Assembly (NCBI GenBank): GCA_001599815.1 | Contig: BCIA01000002.1 | Span: 558,001 to 622,000 of the forward strand | Direction of reading: 5' to 3' | From: Furcasterigmium furcatum | Taxonomy: Eukaryota > Ascomycota > Sordariomycetes > Glomerellales > Plectosphaerellaceae | Length of the DNA stretch: 64,000 nt | Part shown: positions 11,801 through 22,923 of the stretch, in pieces | Layout: the number at the start of each line of letters is the position of its first letter | Position numbering within the stretch: position 1 is the stretch's first letter | Notes under the pieces: generated by a model | Database searches by the model: none | Told to the model about the DNA's origin: nothing | What the model saw: the letters and a program-made list of their open reading frames with translations, nothing else | Position numbers and translations under genes: made by a program

Positions 11801-14249
11801 CTCAGTCTCAAAGTGCTTGCCGTTGAGGTACTCCTGATACGCCGACTTGAAGGCTTCGTAGAGATTCTCAGACTCGGCTGGGGGTGGTGAGTCCCAAACA
11901 GCCTCATCGTATCCGAGGCCCTGGAACTTGACATAGACTTGCTTGACCTGCGAGATCCGGCGAAGATCCTGCTCTTTGGTCGTCTTCGACGTCTTGTCCC
12001 CCTTGGCCTGTAGGACGACATCGATCAGGAGGTACTCTTCCGGGATTGCCTCCTCCTTGCTGTGCTTCAGCAGGTTCTCGGCGGCATGCTTCTTGGCAAA
12101 TGCCTTCTGCATGGCGGTGGGAGTGGCGCCAGCCACCCATGCGCCAGGCATCCACGAGCAGTGCCGGTATGATTTGTCCTGCCACTTGACGAGATATTCC
12201 ATCTCATCCCGACGGAGACTGTCATATGATGCATCGTCACCCGTCGCTGACTTATCGTTCGGCCGCCAGGCGACCAACGTCTGAACCTTGTCAGCTCGGC
12301 TGCCGCACTCCTGACATTTCCAGTCGACGGAGTACTCCGCGAGGCGCTGCTCTCTGGTGCTCGCGACATCGGACTGCATCTTGGACGAGGAGAGATGCTC
12401 GAAGTGCCAAGCCCGTTTACAGTCTTTGCAGCGGAAGAGGACGTTCGAAGGGTTGTTGATCAGATCCCGGTCGACCGCCGTAATGGGGTCTTCTCCATCG
12501 TTGTCTTGTCGGATCTTCTCCTCTTGCCGTGATGTCAGCTTCTCGGAGAAGGCATTGCAGGACTTCCCCTTTTCCTTGCACTCCTGGCAGGATTCGTAAC
12601 GGGGAGCGGTCTTGTCCTTTTTGTAGTAAAGCCCTATGCACCACCTGCATTGGAGGACAAAGTCTTCGAATCCGACCTTGGTCGCCAAGTGTTCTCGTTG
12701 AGCTCTGTAGCCCATGCAGTTCTTGTGGAAAGAAAATGAACATCCCTGGCATCCTATCAGCTGGCCTCTGCCTGACACGGGGCCAGCATTGCAGATCTTG
12801 CACGTGTCTTCGTGGAACGAGGGAAAGTCCGAGTCCGGGGGGAGGGCTTTGAACACTTCCTTGACGCTGACAACTCGGGGCGCTCCAGGGGTGCGGTTGT
12901 CTTCGACGTAGAAGGACTCGTCGTCCATGTACGCGTTGTCGATCATGCTGTTCTGATTGCGCGTCGACCGCCCGGACCTCCGACGACTGCTGTCCTCGAA
13001 CTCGATGGAGGAGCCGCGAGAGCTGGCCGGGCCGGCGGCCGTCCTCGTTGAGCGAAGCTTGAGTCTCCGACCGTGTCGGTGCCTAGGTCTGCCGGGTTTC
13101 GGATTGAGGTCAGAAGTGATGATCACGAAGTTATCGTCATCTCCGTCGGACATCAAGCCAAGATCCTGGGCCAGCTCATCCTCGTCCTCGGCGTAACTCT
13201 TCACGTAGCCGAAGTTGCGCAGTTTGGCCTGTCGCTGTTTGACTTCGCGACCTTTCGGCTTGGGAGTCTCTTCCTCGTCATCGGAAAACATGTGCGTGTT
13301 CTCCCGTGTGCTTCGTCGGCTCGTCAACCGCAGGCGCTTCGGCTGAGCTACCCGGCGGCGGACTTCCTCATCTGAATCCATGAGATCGTCTCCACCAGAC
13401 TCGGAGTCGTCAAAAGCGTCGGCATCGCCTTGGCGCCTTTTCTTTGACGTGGTGCCTCCCATATCCAATTGGTCTTCGTCGTGAAATCGCTCGAACGCCG
13501 ATTGTCCGCCAGGGCGTTGTACGATTTCGTCAAAAGTGAGCTTGAAGGAGCGTTAGTGGAAGGACCTGAAGGATGTGGAAAATGAAGCAGGATGGAGCGC
13601 AATCGCTCAGGCAAAAGTTGACCTGGCGCTGCTGTGGGGGCAGGAGATGGGAACGGGCCGGTGAATATATCTGACTCACCGTATCTTCCCTGCCGTCAGT
13701 ATACTCAAGCCGGTACAGGCTTTCGTTAGGTGACTCGGGTATCTCGTCGATTATGAAGTCGATGATATCGCTTTGTACCGCCTCGTACTCCTTTCGGAAC
13801 TCGGGGGTCAGAGGATACAGAGGAATCTCGAAGTTGAAAGGGCGAAAGCCTGGGCTTGGGACTGGGCTCGGGATTGGGCTTGAGGGTTCTTCTGGTGTAG
13901 CTGCCGGCGATTCCTGGCCATTCCCCTCCGGGGGATTCGACGGTAATTCAACGGGGGTATTGATTTGAGAACTGCTTTCGGAAGCCACGGAGCGTTCTTG
14001 CTCAATTGGAATAATCTCTTCTAGCTCCTCGCCGGGCAACGCAATTTCCTCCACTGGTTCGGCGGGGTTCGGCGCATCGTGGCTTTGTGAAGTGTCGGGG
14101 AGGTCGAAGATTGCGGATGGACTGCCGGCGTGGCTGCCCAGTGGGCTAACGGGCGTATCATCAACGCCGAGGAGGATTGCGTCCAAGCCCTCGTTCCCGG
14201 TGCCCATCGGGTAGTCCGAGCCCACATCGTCGATCATTGGCGCGTCCAT
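8874..14249 (-). CDS. mit1: Mit1/CHD3-like SNF2 chromatin remodeler
   Basis: ATP-dependent nucleosome remodeler of the Mi-2/CHD type; in fission yeast Mit1 works in the SHREC silencing complex. Five exons (minus): 14249-13680, 13540-11561, 11512-9899, 9847-9682, 9625-8874; introns 13541-13679, 11513-11560 (48 nt, in frame), 9848-9898, 9626-9681. The protein is 1693 aa. Order of parts: acidic disordered N terminus; PHD finger near 437-491 (CKICNAG...CQGC...C..C); a second Cys-rich finger near 561-606; chromodomain-like segments near 637-660 (EYLVKWQDKSYRHCSW) and 724-745; SNF2 ATPase with Walker A DEMGLGKT near 827-834 and a DEGQ box; helicase C-lobe with SRAHRIGQKNKV. The C terminus has a CX2CX3HX4C knuckle. 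The start at 14249 is the first ATG in good context (GACAATGG); the open frame beyond it has no other ATG start. Divergent from MRM1. Confidence 0.93.
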
Positions 14250-14720
14250 TGTCGTGTGGTGGTCGAAGGGGAGACATCGAGACGGAGGGGCTGTCGCATT
14301 CGGTGTGGAGGGGTTGCGAACGGGCAAAGCAACAGAATTTGAACGATAGTAGTTCAAGAAGCCATCTCGATATTCTCAGAGAGCGTTACTGCAAGCAAAA
14401 GTATCGCGCTTGCCTCGTGGGCTGAGGAATTGGACTGGTGATACCTCGTTCAGGCTCGTAAAGCTGCCGACGCGATGTTCATGCTTGACGCGTTGGTAAT
14501 TAAGAGTGGGGCAATATAGTGCTTATCTTATCAGCCACCCCTGGCAGTCGCGAATCACAGATTCCGATGCACTCACCGCCCGACATCATGCGGCAGAAAA
14601 ATTGCCTGGACTGGACTTGGGACTCGGATCTTCTGCTCGTCGATGTTTCTTGGGCATTGACACGAGACTGACATAGCTCGAGCACACAACTTGAGCCCTC
14701 AATCATCCTCATTACACACC
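14250..14720. other. divergent promoter, mit1 / MRM1
   Basis: About 470 bp shared upstream region of two divergent genes. No gene supported. Confidence 0.55.
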
Positions 14721-14729
14721 ATGCAATGA
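14721..14729 (+). promoter_or_regulatory. two-codon uORF overlapping the MRM1 start codon
   Basis: The sequence ATGCAATGA contains a minimal upstream frame (ATG CAA TGA) whose stop overlaps the MRM1 ATG (14726-14728). It would force scanning ribosomes either to skip it or to reinitiate immediately, so it could tune translation or shift starts to a downstream ATG. It is seen directly; its presence in the mRNA is assumed. Confidence 0.5.
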
Positions 14730-16633
14730 GCTTCACATTAACAAGAAGCTCTTTAGCTTCGTATGTTTATTTCTCCAAGCCAACGGTGTCCTTGGCTCTC
14801 CTCGCAACCCACCCAGCCCGACATTCCTCCTCCCTCTCAGCTGTCTGGCGAGGCCTGCGGAAAGAGAAATCCGGTCGCCGTGGCAGTGTAACCTCCCCGA
14901 GGCCAGAAGCGCCTCGCAGGGCAGCCCGCGCGCAACATGGCGACCGACAGTCATCTCCGGGCTCGAGGGAGCGTGGCCCCCCCTCACTGCCAGGCGGGAG
15001 GAAGCATTTCAAGATCAAGACGGCTCTGAAGAAGGCGCAGGAACGGGAGGAGGACGATGAGGGGGGCAGGAAAACTCGAAGCAAACGCTTCAACAACCCC
15101 GAGTATGACTTCGGCAAGAAGAGCCTGGTTTATCAGCTCAACAGGGGAGACATGAAGGACAAGATCTCCAAGCTGGTCGACACGAGAAGAGCGCGACTGC
15201 AGGGCATCTCGCCGGAAGACCAGGCTGCGAAGAAGCCGAGGGGAGCAGATGCTTGGGCCTCTCTCGGCGCAGCATCTTCGCAGCAAGAAGCGAACTCGGG
15301 GCGCCAGCGCGAGCGTACGACAGACCGAGGACGGTCTGGTATGCGTTCCGGCCGGGACAGCCGAAGGGGCCGGGAAGAGCCCGCCGAGGACAGACCCAGA
15401 CGGACATCTGCCTCGAGACCGACAGACCGGGGACGGTCTGCTACGTTTTCCGGCCGGGATAGCCGAAGAGTCCGAGAGGAACCCCGCGAAGACAGACCCA
15501 GACGATCGTCTGACTCGATACCGACAGACCGGAGACAACGACTTGCTACGCGTACCAGCCAGGATAGCGCCAGAGTCCGAGAAGAACTCAGCGAGGACGG
15601 ACCCAGGCAATCCTTTGCCTCGAGACCGAGAGACCACAAGGCCGACAACATGCCGACGACGATACCATACACTACCGCTGCGTCACAATTCCTCTTCGGC
15701 CGATGGCCCGTGACTGCGGCGTTGAGGGAGAGCAAGCGCAAGCTCTACCACCTCTACGTCTACGAGAACAGCACCAAACAGGGCCCGGTCGATTCCGTGC
15801 GAGCCCTCGCCGAAAAGCGCAAGATTCCCGTGACGGTCGTCCCCGAGGCGAGGCAACAGCTCCTCGACACCATGAGCAAGGGCCGACCCCACAACGGACT
15901 CGTGCTCGAGGCGTCCCCGCTCCCGCAGCTCCCCATCGAGGGCCTCGGCCCCGTCGAAGACGACGGCTACACCGTGACCATCGCGCGCCAGAGCAAGGAG
16001 GATCTCGAGATCAACGGATCCGAGCCTTTCCAGCGATGGGCGACCCGCAGCAGTCACAAGCCGCTGGTCCTGCTGCTGCACGAGGTCATGGACCCGGGCA
16101 ACCTGGGAGCGATCCTGCGGACGGCTCGGTTCCTCGGCGCCGCGGCCGTGGCCATCACGAAGCAGACCTCCTCGCCCGTGACGACAACCGTCGTCAAGGC
16201 CGCGGCCGGCGCTGCCGAGGAGATGGCCATCTTCTCCGTAGCAGACCCCGTGACCTTCCTCGAGAACTCCCGGGACGCCGGGTGGGATTCCTACGTGGCC
16301 GTCGCGCCGTCGTCCACGCGGGGCAGTCGAGCGCAGGCCACGCTGGAGGACGTGGCCCAGGACGACCCGCTCCGCGAGAAGCCGTGCATCCTGGTCCTGG
16401 GCAACGAGGGCGAGGGCCTCTCGCGCAAGATCATCTCGAGGGGAACACACCAGGTCACCATCACGCGCCAGCCGACCCTCGTGACGAGTTCCGTGGACAG
16501 CCTGAACGTGAGCGTCGCGGCGGCGCTGCTGTGCGACTCCTTCACGAGAGGAATGCGCTCGGTCCCGCAGAGCTTCCAGGAGATGCTGAAGAAGGACGCC
16601 AAGAGGGCGCAGTCGGGAGAGAGCCTGTTCTGA
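14726..16633 (+). CDS. MRM1: mitochondrial 21S rRNA 2'-O-ribose methyltransferase Mrm1
   Basis: SpoU/TrmH-family (SPOUT) methyltransferase; the yeast enzyme methylates a guanosine in the peptidyl-transferase centre of mitochondrial large rRNA. Single exon, 635 aa. The N terminus is hydroxylated and arginine-rich without acidic residues (RSSLASYVYFSKP...), fitting a mitochondrial presequence. A disordered basic middle contains three tandem 34-35-residue repeats (bases 15320-15628). The substrate-binding lobe follows (FLFGRWPVTAALRESKRKL), then the three SpoU motifs: NLGAILRTARFLGA, LVLGNEGEGLS and VDSLNVSVAAALL. Longer than yeast Mrm1 because of the repeat-bearing insert. Its start codon overlaps a two-codon uORF. 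Confidence 0.93.
   Translation: MSFTLTRSSLASYVYFSKPTVSLALLATHPARHSSSLSAVWRGLRKEKSGRRGSVTSPRPEAPRRAARAQHGDRQSSPGSRERGPPSLPGGRKHFKIKTALKKAQEREEDDEGGRKTRSKRFNNPEYDFGKKSLVYQLNRGDMKDKISKLVDTRRARLQGISPEDQAAKKPRGADAWASLGAASSQQEANSGRQRERTTDRGRSGMRSGRDSRRGREEPAEDRPRRTSASRPTDRGRSATFSGRDSRRVREEPREDRPRRSSDSIPTDRRQRLATRTSQDSARVREELSEDGPRQSFASRPRDHKADNMPTTIPYTTAASQFLFGRWPVTAALRESKRKLYHLYVYENSTKQGPVDSVRALAEKRKIPVTVVPEARQQLLDTMSKGRPHNGLVLEASPLPQLPIEGLGPVEDDGYTVTIARQSKEDLEINGSEPFQRWATRSSHKPLVLLLHEVMDPGNLGAILRTARFLGAAAVAITKQTSSPVTTTVVKAAAGAAEEMAIFSVADPVTFLENSRDAGWDSYVAVAPSSTRGSRAQATLEDVAQDDPLREKPCILVLGNEGEGLSRKIISRGTHQVTITRQPTLVTSSVDSLNVSVAAALLCDSFTRGMRSVPQSFQEMLKKDAKRAQSGESLF
15320..15628 (+). repeat. three tandem 102/102/105-nt coding repeats inside MRM1
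   Basis: Units begin at 15320, 15422 and 15524, each starting ACAGACCG; the third has one extra codon. Translated they read TDRGRSG..SGRDSRRGREEP, TDRGRSA..SGRDSRRVREEP and TDRRQRL..SQDSARVREEL, followed by (A/E)EDRPRR-like ends. The third copy is the most diverged. It is a minisatellite kept in frame within the disordered insert. Confidence 0.85.
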
Positions 16634-16949
16634 GCAGCACGGGCATGCTAATTTCTCCTTGTATACTATGTAATATCAATCTGTACCCTATCTCACGAGC
16701 AGAGCAACTGGACACTTGTTGGCTGGCGCGGTTTCTGGAGCCGAGTGTCTCGCTTCCACGGGACTGCAAGGGCAGGTTCAGGGTTTACCACAGCTACCTA
16801 GCAATAGGTACATACTGAATTCTGATCTAAACCTCCCCGCCCCATTTCATTCATTCCTCTTCGTCCAAGCCAAACGACATTCCTCTCATAAGAGCCATCG
16901 ACTTCTCACTTCTTGTCGAACGCTGTGGTCACCATTTCGCCACATCACA
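16634..16949. other. intergenic region
   Basis: MRM1 3' UTR and the promoter of the kinase-fold gene; nothing else seen. Confidence 0.5.
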
Positions 16950-17950
16950 ATGTTCCAACCAGACTATTTCATCGAGTCGTATCTCACCAGCGACAGGGAC
17001 GACGATTGTGAGATCACGATCCGGCATCGTGGTAAGGCCATCTACCTACGATTCTCTCCGTCGCAATTCCAGGAATCACCTAAGGCATCAGAGCATTATC
17101 TTCGGTGCCTTGAACTCCTTCGATCTGGAGAGGAGGTCATTGACGATCTCTACGAGGACGAGGCCCAGGAATGGCTTGTGAAACCATTCGAGCCTCTGAT
17201 AGAGCAATTCGCAGTCGACCCCCCGAGGGTCTTGGTACATCGACATTGGCAGGCTACTACTTCCCCGACTACGCTGTTTTTACTCTGGATATCGACCACG
17301 AAGATCGTCAAGCGCGTCGCATCGAACCTATATACCCTCCTCGGATACCTTGGGTTTGGATCTCCGAAGAGCTCGCCGAAGACTTGAACGGATGGACTAC
17401 ACTATACCCCCCCTCCCAAGTTGAGTTACGCTATGACCGGCCTCAGGACGTGCTCACCAGGAAACGTCGTCGAGTGTGCATCACAGGCAGACAGGAGACC
17501 TACTTTTTCAAGCCGTTTTGTTCTGGTGGCAGAAGCGAAGAGATCAGCAACGAGCTAGAGGCGTTTAAACGGATCTCGAAGGCAAATCTACACCCGGAAG
17601 CCCGTGTTTGCCGCCTGCACGGCGTTGTTGGCGAAGGAGATCGTTTGCTTGGGATGCTTCTTACACTCGTGGACGAGCGGTTCACTCTGAATCAGGCGAA
17701 GACATTGGCTTCCTTTTTGCTTAGAGGAAAGTGGGCAGCGCAGGTCAAGGAGTCGGTTTCCGAGTTACATCAGGCCGGTCTCATCTGGGGGGATGTTAAA
17801 CCCCACAACATATTGATCGATACCAATGACGATGCATGGCTGATCGACTTTGGAGGGAGCTATACAGAGGGCTGGGTTGACAAGGATAAGGCGGGGACTA
17901 TGGAAGGGGACTTGCATGGCTTAGCCCGTGTCCTGGAATATATTGCATGA
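16950..17950 (+). CDS. fungal protein-kinase-like protein with an apparent frameshift
   Basis: Member of a large Pezizomycotina family of degenerate kinase-fold proteins. The frame from ATG 16950 (MFQPDYFIESYL..., then DLYEDEAQEWLVKPFEPLI) stops making sense after a run of six C at 17219-17224; the rest continues in another frame to 17950, beginning PPEGLGTSTLAGYYFPDY. One additional C in the run would join the two into about 333 residues. The second part holds the catalytic-loop-like GDVKPHNILID and a DFG-like LIDFGGSYTEGW, and ends soon after. I found no intron that bridges the frames without removing conserved sequence. Either a recent inactivating indel, a sequencing error, or unusual decoding. 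Substrate and activity unknown. Confidence 0.7.
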
Positions 17951-18782
17951 GAATGCAGTCGCTGCGTCTGGCATGGAGGAGGCATACATCCATAGAGCTG
18001 AGCTTGATGACGATGACACGTTGTGCGACATCGTCAGAGCCGTCCCCCAAGGCGCCAGCTGGACAGTCATGTAACAGTAGGGGGCCAATGGGGCAGAGTG
18101 TGCAAATGCCATGTGAGGAGTGACGACCGCCGCCACAGGACGTCAAGCTGCCTATTGATGCTGTGGTATCAATAGTCGGGCCAGCCCTGGACACAGACGA
18201 CCAGCAGATATTGCCGGCCCAGTGCAGATCAGGTCCGGCGTTCTGGGCTGAACTTGGCCAGCATGCGCGGAGGCGACAGACCGCATGTCTCGTACGTGTG
18301 TATCATATAATGTATAAGTGTCGAGAAGCCGAGGGTCAGCGTCTCGCTCGGTGAGTGGGAGTCGACAGGTACCAAGTAAATTTAGAGACCCACAAGTCGC
18401 CGTGATCAGCCAGCTCATTGGATAAACTACTGTTACGCTTTTCGGATCAATGATGATAAATCCAGCGGAGAAAGAAAGATGTACAGCGTACTGGAATGTA
18501 ATCAGGGCCGGCCGCAGGCCCACGGTCTCCGGTCCGACTCTGGAAAAGCACTCATCCCTCCTTACTTGGTGCTGGCTGTCGATTCAGTACTCCTACTTGA
18601 TTCGAAGCCCCTCAAATATATTGGTAAGGTCTTGCGGACTTTGCCTCGTGTGGGGGGCGGAAGTACAGACTGAGAAGACAAACATAAAAGAAAAGAACCT
18701 ACAACGGGCAGCAAACTGCTGGAGTCTAATACTTACTCTACTCACCATTTCACTGTTCCTCACCAGTACCGGCCTTATCACC
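17951..18782. other. intergenic region upstream of the NmrA-like gene
   Basis: No gene supported. The open frame extending upstream of 18783 has no domain-like features and is taken as 5' UTR/promoter. Confidence 0.5.
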
Positions 18783-19733
18783 ATGCCTCCTACCTTCCTT
18801 GTCGCTGGGGCCACCGGCAACACCGGGCACGCCGTTGTCGAGACTCTGTCTAAGCTCCTGAACGCCAGCAGCGTGTTTTCCGGTCACAGGATCCTCGCTC
18901 TCACACGCTCTGCCAACGGAAGCGTGGCTCAGCGACTCGCGCAGCTCCCGGGTGTCGAGGTCGCAGAGCAAAACTGGGTTGAGATCACCCCCGACTGGCT
19001 GCGTCAACAGAACGTGGTGAGGGCGTTCATTGCCTCGCATAACCAGCCCAGCCAATTCGCCGAAGAATCAACCTTCCACCTTGCCCTCCTCCGCGCGGGT
19101 GTCAAGTACGTCGTCCGCATCTCGACGACGGCCGCCAATGTTCGCCCAGACTTCCTGTCGTACTACCCGCGCTCTCACTGGGCAATCGAGACCCTGCTGG
19201 CGACGCCCGAGTTCGTCGGCCTGCAGTGGACGTCCCTGCAGCCCAACGTCTTCACTCAATTCACGTTGGCCCCCGCTGTGGCCCTGGTCAAGCAGCATCG
19301 CGAAACGGGCGAGCAAGGCACGCTGAGGCTGATGCTATCTGAGGATGCCCCCGTCGGTGTCGTCGACCCATATGAGGTCGGTGTTCTGGCGGCGACCCTC
19401 TTGGCCGAGGAGGATCCCACCAAGCACGCCGGAGCCAAGTATGTTGTCAACGGGCCGGAGGACGTGACCGGTGCGCAGGTCATCAAGATGGTTGAAGAAA
19501 AAATTGGTGGGCCCGTCAAGGATTTCCGCTTCAAGGACATGTCGTTCATCGAGCAGGCGGCAGCACAGGCCCAGGAGTCCAAGAATCTCATCTTGTCGAT
19601 TCGACATGCGCCGGAGACGGCATGGAATGGAGAATGCTCAGCGTCAACGACCAGCAAGGAGGTTCTTGATCTTGCGCCGCCTCGGAACGGCCCCCTTCAG
19701 ATCTTCGAAGCTTTGCTGGAGTCGAAGGAATGA
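18783..19733 (+). CDS. NmrA-like NAD(P)-binding Rossmann protein
   Basis: Single-exon 316-aa protein of the atypical short-chain dehydrogenase / NmrA-like group. The N terminus carries the dinucleotide-binding signature FLVAGATGNTGHAV (GxxGxxG) directly after the start. Later features are YYPRSHWAIETLL, where a Tyr/His stands in the usual catalytic region, and WTSLQPNVFTQF. Such proteins are either NAD(P)H-dependent reductases (isoflavone-reductase-like) or redox-sensing regulators; the sequence does not decide. The start at 18783 was chosen because it places the Rossmann strand at the extreme N terminus, as is normal; the frame is open further upstream but without coding character. Confidence 0.88.
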   Translation: MPPTFLVAGATGNTGHAVVETLSKLLNASSVFSGHRILALTRSANGSVAQRLAQLPGVEVAEQNWVEITPDWLRQQNVVRAFIASHNQPSQFAEESTFHLALLRAGVKYVVRISTTAANVRPDFLSYYPRSHWAIETLLATPEFVGLQWTSLQPNVFTQFTLAPAVALVKQHRETGEQGTLRLMLSEDAPVGVVDPYEVGVLAATLLAEEDPTKHAGAKYVVNGPEDVTGAQVIKMVEEKIGGPVKDFRFKDMSFIEQAAAQAQESKNLILSIRHAPETAWNGECSASTTSKEVLDLAPPRNGPLQIFEALLESKE

Positions 19734-22700
19734 ACAAACTGTAGGTGGTATAGTCCGCCAACGACCAAGAATACAAGCTTCTGCGACATATCAGTCTGTA
19801 ATGGGAATGAGTACTTATCACGCCTGATCCCGTGAGATGTCCTGATATCCCGGATCAAACTGGATAGATCAGTGCGGGCTACCACATTGGAAGATTCGAG
19901 AGATTGAACCATGCGAACAAGGCAGGCCTCCCTCCGTCCGTCCCCGGTTCGAAAATCACAGGACGGGCAAGACGCGGAGAGTCAGAGGTTGACGCCTAAC
20001 CACGGGCGTACCGAGTTTCCGTGCGCAGGGCAGGCCGGCCGACGGCCCTTGGGCGGAAGCGAACTTCCATTGGGGATCGCACAACAATTCTATTGATAAG
20101 TACTGTGGCAGTCAGTGTTGGGACGAATTTCAGGGGCAAAGCAACCCGGGCCCCTGGGATTCAGGCACGGCTCCACCAGGGGGGACACGCTTTCGGGACA
20201 GCCCGCGCGGCCGGCGTTTCTCCGCAGCAGCATGGATGACAGGGGCGTGCGAAAGCTCGCAGGTGGTGGGAATCGAACCCGTGCTGGTGGAAAGCCAAGG
20301 GGCGATCGACTCATGGTGGAGGGGCCTGGCGGTTTGTCCGGGGAACGCGGAATGAGTCTCCCACGCGTTGCCGAGGTTGTACCAACTGTCCACGTCAAGT
20401 GTGTGTGAGGGAAGGGAATTCGTATCTCCTTTGTAGGACGTCGTATTGCCCTCGGTGGACAGGCTGGCGGTGGTGGCTATGACGATGGATGCTGATGACG
20501 ATGCACTGCAGAAGGTTAAGGTATGTACTGGGCTGCCTGCTGTAAGGTACAGCGCAGATGTATGGGGAAAGCTGTGCGTCCGCCCCGACATGACATGCCG
20601 CTCCGGTCCCTCTTCTGGGGCCCGGCCGCGTCAGATTATGCGCTGGGTGGGCAGTTTCATCGGACCGCAGGCGAGACATGAGCGACGTGTACAGTTTCTC
20701 CATACCTAGGCACTAAGGTACTTGTCGTACGGTCTAAAGTTCCTCGTAACAATGGAAGGCAAAACCGAGAGCTAAATTTACTAGTTGAGTTGTACCAGGC
20801 CACCTCACTCAGAACTTGAAGTCCGTCTCATGGCAAACAACTCCTCTGATCGACAATCCGCCCCAACATGGAATCGCCAACTCAAAACGGCGGTCAAGAT
20901 CGCGGCAACATCCCGCTCCCACCCCGCCCTACAGAAAAAAGAAGAAGAAAAAAGCAAACCGTTCAGGGCTTCCCTGCTGGGCAGAACAGGGCTGTTTAGC
21001 CTCTGCGACAACTCATCACCGACTCCCGTGCGAGCTCCCGGTTTTCTCAAGACGGACAGGGGTGACCCCCTGGCACGCTGCCCAACCGGGAGCTCTTCCG
21101 CCCCTTGTTTGCGAAGCTGTCAAGGACAGATGGAACATTCTTCTCCATACTCCTTGGTGAAGGCTAAGCCGGGAGCGCCGGGGGATCCAATCTAATGAAT
21201 GGCCCCTTTTCCCGTCCTTCCTTTTGAGTTTCTCATTGTCCCTTCTTCCGCCTATGGTATGATTGCTTAATGAGCCTGAGATGAGGCGAGCCCGCACCCG
21301 CTCTTGGACCGCTTCCCACCGTGAAAGGCAAGTACCAAGTACCCATGTACCTCGCCAACCAGAACCAGAGCATCCCAGTCGCAGGTCCCCCGGATATTCC
21401 ACCGAGACATCACCCATCTCGGATTTCTCGACACCGGCCCAGAACAGCCCCCGCGCGACCTTGTCTCGTCTCCCCACGCTTTTTCGCCTCCCTCGGTGTC
21501 TCCCCAGACGAACAGGCTGCCACTGCTGTTGCCTCAAAGTGCTTCCTCGTGAGAAGACCTGTCGTGGCAGGCCGCCATAGGCAGACGAACGGGCAGGAAG
21601 TCAGCTCGCGGCATGACGGAATCCGCCTTGGATGATGGAACTCAGGCATCCCATCACATCCCGTCCGGGTACACTGCTTGCCCAATAGTCCCGAATTAAG
21701 CCTGCCCGCACATACATACCTCCATCGTGTTCGGCCCAGCTCCCTCCCATAGCTTCCTGTCCGGGCAAATCCAATGCGCTCCGTTCCTCTGCTGTCTCGT
21801 CTCGCACGTCGCGCAAGCAATCAGCGAGCGCACATCCTTCCATCCATCCACACATCCCATCCCATCCCATCTCAGCCGGTGACCGACGCCCCCTTGTTGA
21901 CCGCTTCTCCACGCCGCCCCCCGGGTGGCTCCCCCGGCTTGTTGCAACCTTACCCGTCCGTCTTCTCCAGTCGAATCGTACAGGAAAACGCCCCCATTCC
22001 CATCCATTGGCCTGGATTCCCCGTGCCGCCTGAATCTTACTGTGCTCTCTCTTCCCCGTCCGTCTAGGCTGCCCGTTATGGCTGGCTGGCCGCCCCATCC
22101 CTGCCGAGGCAGCTCCAATCCCGCCCGCCGGACTTGGGGTAATATGTACATAGGTAAACACGACGTACGTTGCTTGGACGGGAGCATGTCCAAGGCGATC
22201 GAATGGGATGGAAGCAAGGGCTCCTGGCGCCCCAGGCGCACACACCGCATGTCTGTCCATGGCCAAAGAGAGGAAAAAAGGGAGGCCGCAGACAGCGCCG
22301 GCCAGAATGAAGAGAGAAAAAAAAGGTTGGCCGGCATAAAACATAAAAGTCCAAGCAAGGCACAGACCCGGATTCTGTTTCTGGAACAAGCACGCGAGCT
22401 CGCCCTGCCCATCTCCGTCCGTCTCGTCTCTTGTCCTCCCTTGTCAATGCCCCCCAGTCGCGACCCAACTGCCACGATCCTTGTCTCTCTTCTTGCCTGC
22501 CCTGTCTGAGTCCCACCATTGAGGTTCCCCCAGGTGCTGCTTCCTTCCTTCTCGTGAGCCCCGGCCCAGACGGCCCAAGATTCGGTACAAGTACTTATTC
22601 CTCGGCCTCCCTCCCCCTTTCCCTTGCCACGGTCCGGTCCGACTGCTCCCTACCTACCTCACCCACCACTTACCATTCCCGGCTACCTCGCTCTGAGAAT

Positions 22701-22923
22701 CATCCCACCATCAACAACACACAACCCATCTCATCCACCAGCATCTTGCTCGGACACGCACATCGGTACAGCTTCAGTAGCCTATGTTGATAAAGTTACC
22801 TGCCTACTCTCTCTACTACCTACCAATACGGTAAGAACTTCTCCGATGACACCCACACAACACTCAACACACAGCACGCTGACGCACATTCAACAGTAGC
22901 CAGACCCAGGCAAATATTTCAAA
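19734..22923. other. gene-poor region
   Basis: About 3.2 kb. I found no supportable protein gene. A perfect B-box-like GGTTCGATTCC on the minus strand near 20270 is not part of a foldable tRNA. CATCC-type simple repeats occur near 21840-21870. The right end is CT-rich and is the likely promoter and 5' UTR of the 22924 gene; a well-formed candidate 5'-UTR intron lies at 22831-22896. Confidence 0.5.

Noticed and set aside
15133..15741. 202-residue open frame opposite the MRM1 repeats
   Set aside because: Repeat complement; the plus strand has SpoU motifs and a presequence.
20245..20345. tRNA-like B box (GGTTCGATTCC) on the minus strand
   Set aside because: The T-stem pairs over only three bases and no 5' partner for the CACCTGC end was found, so no cloverleaf can be built.
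21601..22389. 262-residue open frame, minus strand
   Set aside because: Composition is random, with no recognisable motif or splice logic, and it overlaps the promoter region of the 22924 gene.
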